Shown here: piece by piece, positions 1 to 8,018 of the stretch
Position numbering within the stretch: position 1 is the first letter of the stretch
Layout: each line of letters begins with the position of its first letter
Source of the DNA: an uncultured Prevotellaceae bacterium
Lineage (GTDB): Bacteria > Bacteroidota > Bacteroidia > Bacteroidales > Bacteroidaceae
Assembly (NCBI GenBank): GCA_902775075.1
Contig: CACYKX010000088.1
Coordinates: 1 to 12,131 of the forward strand
DNA: 12,131 bases
Direction of reading: 5' to 3'
Program-made: the position numbers and the translations under genes
The notes under the pieces: model-generated
Told to the model about the DNA's origin: nothing
Databases searched by the model: none
Seen by the model: the letters and a program-made list of their open reading frames with translations, nothing else

Positions 1-1
1 G

Positions 2-67
2 AAAGAGGGGTGGATTGTAATGCCACAGGAGTATGTGATGGTAGAAGAGGGAAAAGGTGTAAATTAG
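2..67 (+). CDS. C-terminal tail of an unidentified upstream gene (5' partial)
   Basis: An open frame enters from the left edge and ends at TAG 65-67, giving 21 residues that end in EYVMVEEGKGVN. The next gene starts 10 bases downstream with its ribosome-binding site next to the stop, so the two probably share a transcript. The tail is too short to assign to a family. That this is the real frame is inferred from the protein-like composition and the tight junction; no other evidence is available. Confidence 0.45.
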   Translation, partial: KEGWIVMPQEYVMVEEGKGVN

Positions 68-77
68 AAGGTGAAAT

Positions 78-2135
78 ATGAATAGGGAAATGCAAGAAGT
101 GCTTGAGAATCTTGATAGGTTTATTTCTAAAAGAGGATTTGCCTACGCATTGTTAATGGCGCAGATCGAAGATGTGTCTATTGATGTAGACCTTATAGAT
201 CAGCGTAATAATCAAAAGCGGCTGTCAAGCAATGAGATTCTGTTCCTGTGGAGCCTTTTGGTGAACAAAGAAGATATATGGCAATATCCCGATACGAAGG
301 ATGACCTTTACGACATGCGTTGCGAGATTACCCAACTGATGGAAAAATTGCATTTCAGTTTTTGGGCTGGGATGAGAAGTTACGCGAAGGAATTGATGGA
401 AGGGAAAACTTCTACATATAATCCATATAAAGATGGAACTGCGTTTCAGGAGGCTATTTTTTATAGCGGAGGGTCTTTGTATGATGAGGAATATATTTAT
501 TATGTAAAGAAACGATATGTAGATGATGTGCTGTGGCTAGAGGAGAACAAGGGCTACTATATAGATGCTTTCTGTGATATAGTGTGTAGGATAAAACAGA
601 CAATCTCGGAGAAAGATAGGAAATTTAGAATGCTGTCATTGCCGGAAACTCTGGATGAGAGAATGAAGTCGAAACCAGAAGGGATGACAGAAGAGGAGTT
701 CGTTAAGCAATTGACGATGTGGCAGTTCTTTTACAGTGATGAAGAAAGACTCACGCTGGAGGAATATTGCGACAGGCTGAAGAGCGCTATATCATTTGAG
801 AAGAAGGATATTGCTGGTTTGGAAAAGTCTGATGATTACCTAAGGCTATTTTGTCTCGAACCAATAAAAGCCTGCAATGCAGAGTGTAAAGAGCCTGGTG
901 ATTATAGTATACTGATGAGCAAACCCATAATAGCAACAGGTGAAGACCAGTATGTGGTTTTGGAGATGCATCAGTTGTTTAAAAGCCTATATGATGTGCC
1001 TGGCTATTGGCTGAAAGGAGTACTTAATACCCACAAGAAAATGGGTAAACATGTGGGGGATTTTTCGGAGAGTCAGACTCAGAAGGTATTGAAAAAAGTG
1101 TTTGGGGAGCATTGCTACAGTGATATTGTAGTAAAGCAGGGGAAGAAAGATTTAACCGATATCGATGTGTTGTGCGTTTGGAGAAACTATGGGCTTTGTT
1201 TCCAGATTAAGTCGAAAGGGCTAAGACTTTCGTCGAAACAAGGAGATATTGAGACTATTCTTTCGGATTTTAGCAAGTGTTTCCAAGCAGCGTATAATCA
1301 AGGGTTAAAATGCCGGGAAGCATTGATAAATCAAAACAACTACACTTTTGTTAAAAAAGAAACAGGAGAGGTCGTAACGATGCCAAAACTACGGGATGTT
1401 TATATCATCTGTGAGACTTCAGATGAATATCCGTCGCTGACTCATCAGATGTCGGTAATGCTTGACCGAAAAGATACAGACCCCAAGACTATGGCCATTA
1501 ACCTATTTGATATAGATATAATGGCGAAATACCTAAATAAACCTTACTATTTTGTACATTACGTTGGAAACAGACTTAAAAATAGTGACGTGATACGTTC
1601 TGACGTGGAAACAAACTATCTTTCGGCATATACTCACAACAGACTGTGTCTTGAAGGGATGAACTACGATTCATATATGTTTGACAACTCGTTTGCCAAG
1701 GAGCTAGATGCAGAACTTATACCACAGTATGAGAAAATGGTGGAAGAAGTGAAAGTAGACAATAGACGATGGCGGGATGAGACTTTCGATACTTTGATTG
1801 AGGAGATGGATGCCACAGGGCAGGAAGAAATATGTGAGGTTATAGTAGAGATGTTGAATATAGGAGAAAATGATGTTAAGGCTGTCGGCAAGCGACTAAG
1901 AGACGGATTGGCACATAAAAAGGACGATAGGTTGAGATATGACAGTTTCCATAATAGCAAATTTGGGTTCACTTTTATTGTAATGCCAAAGGATGAGCCG
2001 GATTTGATTAAGAGGGTAACACAGAGATTAGCCATAGTTGAAATGGAGAATCACCATGCAAAAAACTGGATAGGGATTGCACATATCCAGGAATCGGATA
2101 ATATGGTGGATGCTTTGGTATATATTAAGAACTAA
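78..2135 (+). CDS. Putative PD-(D/E)XK nuclease-like protein, 685 aa, defence-associated
   Basis: I do not recognise the full-length family. The first ~320 residues look largely helical and polar, without signal peptide or membrane segments. A nuclease-like core is visible in the middle: a helix with E331 (DFSESQTQ), then D361 and D363 in LTDIDVLCVW, then Q376-x-K378 in LCFQIKSKG. The spacing acid-helix, D before a beta strand, and QxK in the next strand matches Mrr/NERD-like PD-(D/E)XK enzymes, where Q may replace E. The C-terminal ~250 residues (from about 430) are of unknown fold, with a helical patch near 590-640. The ATG at 78 follows a GAAGG-type ribosome-binding site. The upstream stop is 10 bases away. 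Downstream are an orphan SEC-C peptide and a phosphoesterase-STAND gene, so a nucleic-acid-cleaving role in defence is plausible but inferred. AGA/AGG arginine and ATA isoleucine codons are common, unlike the aminotransferase gene. Confidence 0.75.
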   Translation: MNREMQEVLENLDRFISKRGFAYALLMAQIEDVSIDVDLIDQRNNQKRLSSNEILFLWSLLVNKEDIWQYPDTKDDLYDMRCEITQLMEKLHFSFWAGMRSYAKELMEGKTSTYNPYKDGTAFQEAIFYSGGSLYDEEYIYYVKKRYVDDVLWLEENKGYYIDAFCDIVCRIKQTISEKDRKFRMLSLPETLDERMKSKPEGMTEEEFVKQLTMWQFFYSDEERLTLEEYCDRLKSAISFEKKDIAGLEKSDDYLRLFCLEPIKACNAECKEPGDYSILMSKPIIATGEDQYVVLEMHQLFKSLYDVPGYWLKGVLNTHKKMGKHVGDFSESQTQKVLKKVFGEHCYSDIVVKQGKKDLTDIDVLCVWRNYGLCFQIKSKGLRLSSKQGDIETILSDFSKCFQAAYNQGLKCREALINQNNYTFVKKETGEVVTMPKLRDVYIICETSDEYPSLTHQMSVMLDRKDTDPKTMAINLFDIDIMAKYLNKPYYFVHYVGNRLKNSDVIRSDVETNYLSAYTHNRLCLEGMNYDSYMFDNSFAKELDAELIPQYEKMVEEVKVDNRRWRDETFDTLIEEMDATGQEEICEVIVEMLNIGENDVKAVGKRLRDGLAHKKDDRLRYDSFHNSKFGFTFIVMPKDEPDLIKRVTQRLAIVEMENHHAKNWIGIAHIQESDNMVDALVYIKN

Positions 2136-2187
2136 GCGTTCATGATTCGGGATGCCAGAACTGCAGCGGACTTGAAAGATAGAATCA

Positions 2188-2251
2188 GGAAAACCAGAAC
2201 TAGAGGAACAGGGGACGGGTCCGTCCCGGTGGTTCTTTGAATGAGTTTTCC
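2188..2251. repeat. Nested palindrome (REP-like or long imperfect hairpin)
   Basis: A 7-bp perfect stem, GGGACGG at 2212-2218 and CCGTCCC at 2221-2227, is separated by only GT. It is flanked symmetrically by AGAAC (2196-2200) with GTTCT (2232-2236), and by GGAAAAC (2188-2194) with GTTTTCC (2245-2251). The GC-rich core stands out from AT-leaning surroundings. No T-run follows, so it does not look like a standard intrinsic terminator. A repetitive extragenic palindrome, an mRNA-stability hairpin between cistrons, or a scar of a small mobile element all fit. Confidence 0.6.
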
Positions 2252-2268
2252 CAGAAGAGATAAATCTC

Positions 2269-2382
2269 ATGAACAAGTATCGGAAAATCCATCAGGCATG
2301 GATTGCTCACGGGAATCATAAGTGTCCATGCGGAAGTGGTAAGAATTGGGACAAGTGTCATGGGAAGGATGAGGAATGCTAA
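2269..2382 (+). CDS. Orphan SEC-C zinc-binding motif peptide, 37 aa
   Basis: The ORF starts at ATG 2269, seven bases after an AGAAGAGA purine run that can serve as ribosome-binding site, and ends at TAA 2380-2382. Residues 19-32 read CPCGSGKNWDKCHG, a clear SEC-C motif with C-x-C and C-H ligands for zinc. SEC-C is normally the extreme C-terminus of larger proteins (SecA, YecA/YchJ-like and many uncharacterised ones), where it mediates protein or nucleic-acid contacts. A free-standing copy is unusual. It may be a real small accessory protein, or the detached C-terminus of the 685-residue protein upstream, whose stop lies 133 bases earlier in a different frame with a palindrome in between. The frame is closed by TGA at 2242-2244, so it cannot extend further upstream. 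Confidence 0.6.
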   Translation: MNKYRKIHQAWIAHGNHKCPCGSGKNWDKCHGKDEEC

Positions 2383-2443
2383 GAAGATGTTTGAGGATTG
2401 ATAATTTAAAAGTGTCCTGTTATTGAATTAGGGAAGAATTGGC

Positions 2444-5400
2444 ATGATTCGCTGGTTACACATATCAGACCTTCATTTGGGTAGTACGGATTTCTCTACA
2501 GACGAGTTGAGAGACGAACTGGTAGGGTTCCTCATTAAAGAGGGACTCAAGTGTGACTATGTATTCTGTACAGGTGACATAAAGACTGCCGGCCCAGGTG
2601 ACAAAGGGTTTTCTGACGACATGGCAGCGTATCTGAAAGATATATGTATGGCTGTTGGAGTGCCAGTAGAAAGGCTTTTTATTGTGCCGGGAAACCACGA
2701 CGTAAACAGGGATATAGCGGACAGAAAGGAGGCTATCAAGAAGGTGATGTTCAAAAGGGAGGGATACTATGATCCTGCCAAGGGATACATTAACCGTGAG
2801 GATATGTCAGCAATACTGGAAGGAGAAAAGGATTTTATCAATTTCTTGGGGAAGGTGCTGCCAGCGGACAGGGTAGCCCTCTATGGAAACCCGGACGAAC
2901 CCCATTTCATCGTTGAGACCGAAGACTTCAACATACTGCATGTAGATACGACCATTACCTATACAGAAGGCCAGGAGGCAACTGACCTGATAGTTGGCAG
3001 TCACGCTCTTTATACTGTGGTGCGTAAGCAGAATAGCAACAAACCGACTATACTGTTGACTCACTATCCGTTTACCTCGCTGCTACAGGATGAGAAAAAG
3101 TGTCTCTCACCCATGTTGAAGAAAAACGGGATAAAGCTGTGGCTTGCCGGTCATGAACATGATCAGTTGATACAGCCGGTTAGTTATTTAGACTCAGTAC
3201 AGACGGGAGAGCTGAGGTATGAGAACAACGCCAGTGCAAGCGTCCTGATAGGGGAATACAACGAAAAGACTGGCAGGGGCAGCATCTATGCCTATGTGTG
3301 GTATCCGCAGGGATGGGCAAAATATCCATTCGTGGACTTGAACAACAGACATGTGGACCGTTATGATTTCGAGCTGAGACCCAACGCGGATGTCGGACAT
3401 TCGAAGGAATATCTTGCTGCACAGGAAGTCAACAAGGAGCACTACCACAGACTGCCCAAACAGGTAGAGAAGGCCCTGCTTCCATTCTTGTTGGATGATG
3501 ATGTGGTGACGACGCTGGACAAACTGCTGGAAGAAACCTGGCAGAGCGAGACACCGCATATCATCATGTTGGGTGACGGCGGTATGGGCAAGACAACCAT
3601 GCTGCTGGACTACTGTAAAAGCTCGGACGCCCCCATATTGTATGTTTCTGCTGAGTATCTAAGTACAAGAAACATCGGGATAGAGGACTATCTGGCCTAC
3701 AGTATTTATGAAGGAGATAAAGATCTGGTCCATTCAGAACTGTTAGCGAAAGGCAGGAAACCAACATTGACGCTGTTCATTGATGGACTAAATGAGGTGG
3801 ACGGGTTAAAGGAGAACCAGTATATAAAGGAGATTCAGCGACTAAATATGCTGAAGGGACTGAGAATTGTCGTGTCATCGCGCACGGACTTTACCATTCG
3901 CTACAGTATGTCTGGCTATCGACCGACAAGACTGCTGCAATTGGAAGACAATCAGATAAGTAGCTATTTCACGGCTGACGAGTGGAACGGTATTAAAGGA
4001 ACGGCCTCGCTGCACCGACTGCTCGGTAATCCTATGATGGTTACGGTGTATAAGGAAATATGTTCTGTGATAGATGAATACGAGAATGTGGAATTTCTGG
4101 ACTGGATACTGCCGGTGAAAAACTCAACAGATCTGTTTCACAACTACTATTCCGCTCAGTTGGCACTGATGATGAAGCGTAATGCAGTTGAAGGCAAGAA
4201 GATGGTATTTGCAGTGGCGTGTATCAGACAGCTTCTGCCGTGCACAGCCTATCTCTACGAGCGTGAACGCCGGATGAATAAGGAAAACAAGGAATTCAGA
4301 ACCTTGCTAAAAGGTGTGATTCAGAACCTAAAGATAGATGAAGAAGCTCTAGAACCTGTGCAATTGTTATATCGCGAACGCGAACTGCCGCAGTTGAACA
4401 TGATGGACGTGACAGAGCTGCTGACAAACGAATTGCGGCTGCTGTACCAAGACCATTCAACCACATCGTTCCCTCACCAGATGTACAGAGACTATCTGTC
4501 GGCACAATGGATAATAACTCAGTCTAAGACACCAGAACAGATAGAAGAACTTTGGAACACTAGAGTGATACCATATTCGGTAAAGACACATATTAGACAA
4601 GGCGGTGGTGACTATTGGAAAAACGGCATCGCCAATATGGTACACCGTCAGGGAATGGGCAGGATGGATAAGAGTGCTGATCTGTTGGTAGAGAACCTGT
4701 TGGAGTGTTTTCCGGCCACTATGCAGAGCGGGACGCCGGACTACTCAGAATTGCAACTGCAAGGACACCTGTTGCCGGACAATATGGTTGCAGACGAGAG
4801 GATAAATCTCGAAGGAACTGCCATAGACCGAACATCGGTAGGGCTGATGACGGGCGAACCGGTGCGGTACACCAATCTGTGTATGTCGGAAGACCGGGTA
4901 CATCTGGCCGCGATAGAGGAGTATGGACATGGAAAGAAAATTTCGCTGGTGATATATAACCTGCGTGAATCACGCCCGGTATTCCATCATGCGCTCGGCA
5001 GGATGATAGAGAACATGGAATTCCATAGGAACCGGTTGTTTGTGGTGGACGGTACATTGACAGTGTTTACAAGAGACGAAGAAGAAAATTGGCGCTACGC
5101 ATGTGAGATCGGAGAAGAAGGGAAAAACATCATGCAGAAGGTGGTTAAGATAATTGCCACTGATGACGATGAACTGTACTTGTATTATTATAGCAGATAC
5201 GTAGTGTATTCCCTGTCGGACGGTCATAGGGTGAGCATTACGGGAGGAAAGTGTTTTGACCATCCAGTGGAAGGGATAGAACTGACATCGCTAAAGAAGC
5301 GCGTAAGCCGGAGGGGAAAGACAGACAGGCAGACAGATGTGCTATCGGAAGTGGGCGACGATGCGTTTAGAGTAAGGTCATATGGGGACGGTCGATTGGT

Positions 5401-6454
5401 TGTGGAATGTAATGGAGAGCCGGATTATATCCTGGAGAAAGGCATCACGTTGTTGCTGGATGCCGCCATCTCAGAAGATGGGAAGAGAGCAGCGACATTG
5501 GGCTTCCAGATATTTGGAGAGAAACGGAAAGTGCAGTTGTGGGACTTGGATGACGAACGGAAAATATCAGAGTTGACTTGTCCTGAAGAGCTGAAAAGAA
5601 TACACCTGTCGCAGGATGGGACATGGATTATGGGAGAGACCGACGACAGGACATGGGTCAGGAAATGTGACGGTGGTGAACCGAAATGGTACGACGAACA
5701 CTTTGTGACGAACCATGCCGGACGACTGGTGACCTATGGTGACAATGTGATAAGGCGAGAAGGAACTACAATAGTCTTGCTTAACCTGAATAGTGGTGAA
5801 GAGAAAGCGTTAGATTGCCCTGTTCAGAGTCCAAAACTGGTTTGTTTCCTGCCGAATGGAAGGCTGGCGGCAGTGAATGAACATGGTACACGTCTGTCGT
5901 TGAAAAGTGATAGGACTAATCACTTGTTGACTTATGACATGGGAGGAAACAGAATTATTTCCATCCAGGCGATACAAGGACAACCCTTTATCGCTGTGTT
6001 TACAAGCGATAAGTATATCAGGATATATCATACGGGAGTGAGCCAATGCCTGATTAAAGAAGCCGGAGACTCTAACGCCCGACAGCTGGTAGCACACCAG
6101 AGAATACCACTCTTGGCCTTTTCGGATGGACGTAGGTATTTAGAAACGCGTAACTATTTCGAAAAGAGATACCCCGATAAAAAACGCGGATGGTGGTACT
6201 CCAATCCCTACGATGGGGAAGGGCATAATATAGACGGTGACATCCTCGATATATCTTTCAACGAGAAGAATAGTCAACTCGTTGCCATACTAGCGAACGG
6301 AAGAATCATGTATTGCAACGACAAGTATTGTAAATATCATGATTCGTTTAACATGATAACAGGATTAAATGTGGAAGCATACGACTTCAGCAAGTGCATC
6401 TGTCAGGAAGAGTTGAAGACTGTGCTGAAACGAAATGGTGCAGAAATTGAATAA
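2444..6454 (+). CDS. Metallophosphoesterase-NACHT/STAND ATPase-beta-propeller fusion, 1336 aa
   Basis: Three parts are readable. Residues 1-~250 are a calcineurin-like metallophosphoesterase with every metal ligand motif: DLH at 9-11, GD 44-45, GNHD 83-86, H207 and GHEH 236-239. Residues ~340-700 are a NACHT-type STAND ATPase: Walker A GDGGMGKTT (377-385), Walker B TLFIDGLNEVDG (443-454), sensor arginine in SSR (480), and a winged-helix-like FPHQMYRDYL at 676-685, typical of NACHT proteins. From ~800 to the end come beta-rich segments with WD40-like signatures, e.g. AISEDG (1008-1013) followed by VQLWDL (1030-1035), and ISFNEKNSQLVAIL near the C-terminus. In STAND immunity proteins the C-terminus senses a phage ligand, the ATPase oligomerises and the N-terminal enzyme attacks a cell component. 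By analogy the phosphoesterase would be the effector, with nucleic acid or nucleotide substrates. The ATG at 2444 has AGGGAAG upstream; it starts 61 bases after the SEC-C peptide. Confidence 0.9.
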   Translation: MIRWLHISDLHLGSTDFSTDELRDELVGFLIKEGLKCDYVFCTGDIKTAGPGDKGFSDDMAAYLKDICMAVGVPVERLFIVPGNHDVNRDIADRKEAIKKVMFKREGYYDPAKGYINREDMSAILEGEKDFINFLGKVLPADRVALYGNPDEPHFIVETEDFNILHVDTTITYTEGQEATDLIVGSHALYTVVRKQNSNKPTILLTHYPFTSLLQDEKKCLSPMLKKNGIKLWLAGHEHDQLIQPVSYLDSVQTGELRYENNASASVLIGEYNEKTGRGSIYAYVWYPQGWAKYPFVDLNNRHVDRYDFELRPNADVGHSKEYLAAQEVNKEHYHRLPKQVEKALLPFLLDDDVVTTLDKLLEETWQSETPHIIMLGDGGMGKTTMLLDYCKSSDAPILYVSAEYLSTRNIGIEDYLAYSIYEGDKDLVHSELLAKGRKPTLTLFIDGLNEVDGLKENQYIKEIQRLNMLKGLRIVVSSRTDFTIRYSMSGYRPTRLLQLEDNQISSYFTADEWNGIKGTASLHRLLGNPMMVTVYKEICSVIDEYENVEFLDWILPVKNSTDLFHNYYSAQLALMMKRNAVEGKKMVFAVACIRQLLPCTAYLYERERRMNKENKEFRTLLKGVIQNLKIDEEALEPVQLLYRERELPQLNMMDVTELLTNELRLLYQDHSTTSFPHQMYRDYLSAQWIITQSKTPEQIEELWNTRVIPYSVKTHIRQGGGDYWKNGIANMVHRQGMGRMDKSADLLVENLLECFPATMQSGTPDYSELQLQGHLLPDNMVADERINLEGTAIDRTSVGLMTGEPVRYTNLCMSEDRVHLAAIEEYGHGKKISLVIYNLRESRPVFHHALGRMIENMEFHRNRLFVVDGTLTVFTRDEEENWRYACEIGEEGKNIMQKVVKIIATDDDELYLYYYSRYVVYSLSDGHRVSITGGKCFDHPVEGIELTSLKKRVSRRGKTDRQTDVLSEVGDDAFRVRSYGDGRLVVECNGEPDYILEKGITLLLDAAISEDGKRAATLGFQIFGEKRKVQLWDLDDERKISELTCPEELKRIHLSQDGTWIMGETDDRTWVRKCDGGEPKWYDEHFVTNHAGRLVTYGDNVIRREGTTIVLLNLNSGEEKALDCPVQSPKLVCFLPNGRLAAVNEHGTRLSLKSDRTNHLLTYDMGGNRIISIQAIQGQPFIAVFTSDKYIRIYHTGVSQCLIKEAGDSNARQLVAHQRIPLLAFSDGRRYLETRNYFEKRYPDKKRGWWYSNPYDGEGHNIDGDILDISFNEKNSQLVAILANGRIMYCNDKYCKYHDSFNMITGLNVEAYDFSKCICQEELKTVLKRNGAEIE

Positions 6455-6477
6455 AAAACGAAAAAATTAGCAATATT

Positions 6478-7827
6478 ATGTCTGAAAGAAAGAGAATTTA
6501 TCTGTGTCTGGCTCACATGAGCGAGGACGGAATGGAACAGAAGTATGTTAAGGAGGCTTTTGACACGAACTGGGTGGTGCCTCTTGGACCAAATGTTAAC
6601 GGCTTTGAGAAGGACTTGGAGGACTTTGTAAACCAAAACGATAACGAAGACGAAAAGCTTTCCAAGAGGGTTGTGGCCCTGAGTGCAGGTACTGCTGCAG
6701 TGCATTTGGGATTGCTGAACTGTGGCGTGAAGCCGGGGGATGAGGTGATTGTACAGAGCTTTACGTTCTGTGCTTCTACGCATCCAGTGACTTATCTTGG
6801 AGCTACTCCGGTACTCGTGGATTCGGAGCAGGACACATGGAACATTGACCCAGAACTTTTGGAGAAAGCCATTATTGATCGTAAGGAGAAGACAGGAAAG
6901 TATCCTGCAGCTATTGTGCCGGTGGCGCTGTATGGTATGCCATATAAGGCTGACCGCATCATGGAGATTGCCAACAAGTACGGAATTCCTGTAGTGGAGG
7001 ATGCTGCAGAGGGCTTTGGTTCTCGCTACAAGGGACAGACGCTTGGCACATTCGGTAAGTACGGGGTGCTGTCATTTAATGGTAATAAGATGATTACTAC
7101 CTCTGGTGGTGGTGCGTTGATTACGGAGGATGAGGAGCATTGGCGCGAGATTATGATGTATGCCACACAGTATCGCGAGAGCTATCCGTACTATCAGCAC
7201 GAGAAGATAGGTTATAACTACCGTATGAGTAACATTTGTGCTGGTATTGGACGTGGACAGATGACAGTGGTGAATGATCACCTTGCTCATCATAAACACG
7301 TACAGAAGATGTACGAAGAACTGTTGGCTAATGTACCGGGAGTTCATGTACATCGCCAAATGAGTAATGAGGAATTAGTAATGAGTAATGGAAATGAGGA
7401 AATGAAGAAATGGATTTCCGAGCATGGAGATACGCCTGTATATGACTCTAACTATTGGCTTTGCACCATCACTATCGATGAAGATGTGAAGGTGAAGGGT
7501 CAGGAGGATGCCTATAAGACCATTGTGACCGGTGCAGTAGGTGGTGCAGCAGGTGTTATCCATGCTGCAGAATCTGCTCATACTGATTGTGAACCCAATG
7601 CTAACGTAGAAGCTATGCGTGTTGCTCTTGATAAGGCTCAGATAGAAGCAAGGCCAGTTTGGAAGCCCATGCACAAGCAGCCGTGCTACAAGGATGCTCC
7701 TGCTTACGTGAATGGTGTGTCGGAAGCAATCTTCAAGGTAGGTATGTGTCTGCCTGCCGGTCCATACGTCACTGATGATGATGTAAGGTACATCGTTGAT
7801 ACCATCAAGGCAAATATTATCGGATGA
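6478..7827 (+). CDS. DegT/DnrJ/EryC1/StrS-family PLP aminotransferase (nucleotide-sugar 4-aminotransferase, PglE-like)
   Basis: This fold-type I PLP enzyme transfers an amino group, usually from glutamate, to a UDP-4-keto-6-deoxy sugar in the cytoplasm, feeding capsule, O-antigen or protein-glycan synthesis. Visible motifs are the N-terminal NWVVPLGPNVNGFE block (31-44), the phosphate-binding SAGTAAVHLGL (69-79), D175 in VVEDAAEGFGS which pairs with the PLP ring nitrogen, and K204 in SFNGNKMITTSGGG which forms the Schiff base. ARPVWKPMHKQP (391-402) is the usual C-terminal block. The N-terminal block resembles PglE, but the exact sugar is not readable. At 449 residues it is longer than the usual ~370-400, with added sequence near 295-320 and 340-372. 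It starts 23 bases after the STAND gene behind an A-rich leader without clear Shine-Dalgarno. It uses more CGT/CGC arginine codons than the flanking genes, suggesting it belongs to the resident polysaccharide locus. Confidence 0.92.
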   Translation: MSERKRIYLCLAHMSEDGMEQKYVKEAFDTNWVVPLGPNVNGFEKDLEDFVNQNDNEDEKLSKRVVALSAGTAAVHLGLLNCGVKPGDEVIVQSFTFCASTHPVTYLGATPVLVDSEQDTWNIDPELLEKAIIDRKEKTGKYPAAIVPVALYGMPYKADRIMEIANKYGIPVVEDAAEGFGSRYKGQTLGTFGKYGVLSFNGNKMITTSGGGALITEDEEHWREIMMYATQYRESYPYYQHEKIGYNYRMSNICAGIGRGQMTVVNDHLAHHKHVQKMYEELLANVPGVHVHRQMSNEELVMSNGNEEMKKWISEHGDTPVYDSNYWLCTITIDEDVKVKGQEDAYKTIVTGAVGGAAGVIHAAESAHTDCEPNANVEAMRVALDKAQIEARPVWKPMHKQPCYKDAPAYVNGVSEAIFKVGMCLPAGPYVTDDDVRYIVDTIKANIIG

Positions 7828-8015
7828 AGATCCTGAAAGCCATTTGGCAATTTTGTTCGTATGTGTTTTGGCCACAGCGTAGGCCGAGGGCATGAGTCAA
7901 GATAGATACAGAATCGCGAATGAAACCTCAATGGGAAGCCATTGAGTACATGACAAGGTTATGAATGTCTAAAAGTGCTAAACGTAAGAAAAGTATAGTT
8001 TTAAAGGAAGAATAG
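7824..8015 (+). pseudogene. Decayed or residual reading frame after the aminotransferase
   Basis: ATG 7824 overlaps the aminotransferase stop (ATGA), the usual layout of a translationally coupled next gene. The frame codes for 23 residues, starting MKILKAIWQFCSYVFWP and ending at TGA 7893-7895. The same frame stays readable after that stop to TGA 7962-7964, and again from ATG 7965 to TAG 8013-8015 (a very basic 16-residue peptide containing SAKRKK). Three short in-frame pieces with an ATGA start suggest a polysaccharide gene truncated and eroded when the following cassette arrived. Chance is also possible, and the fragments are too short to assign. No stretch here encodes a recognisable domain. 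Confidence 0.25.
7927..7946. other. Perfect 8-bp hairpin between aminotransferase and DUF262 gene
   Basis: CTCAATGG (7927-7934) and CCATTGAG (7939-7946) are exact inverted repeats around the tetraloop GAAG. No T-run follows, so a factor-independent terminator is not well supported. It lies 72 bases before the DUF262 start, in the leader of the second cassette, and could act as an RNA stabiliser, attenuator or protein-binding site. Confidence 0.4.
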
Positions 8016-8018
8016 ATT

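Noticed and set aside
2142..2240. 32-codon ORF starting MIRDARTAADLK between the nuclease-like gene and the SEC-C peptide
   Set aside because: Its second half is simply the translated palindrome, it has no ribosome-binding site and no recognisable motif; treated as non-coding.
2390..2430. Possible Bacteroidota promoter (TTTG at 2390 with a downstream TATTGAA) ahead of the STAND gene
   Set aside because: The -7 element does not match TAnnTTTG and the spacing is only approximate; not enough to call.
4719..5057. 112-codon minus-strand ORF inside the STAND gene, and many other long antisense frames
   Set aside because: They lie entirely opposite strongly supported genes, are rich in Ser/Cys/His/Pro as expected of antisense shadows, and show no domain or start signal.
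5310..5340. AGACAGACAGGCAGACAG-like short repeat in the STAND gene
   Set aside because: Brief low-complexity coding sequence (KTDRQTD) with no extension; no CRISPR or regulatory character.
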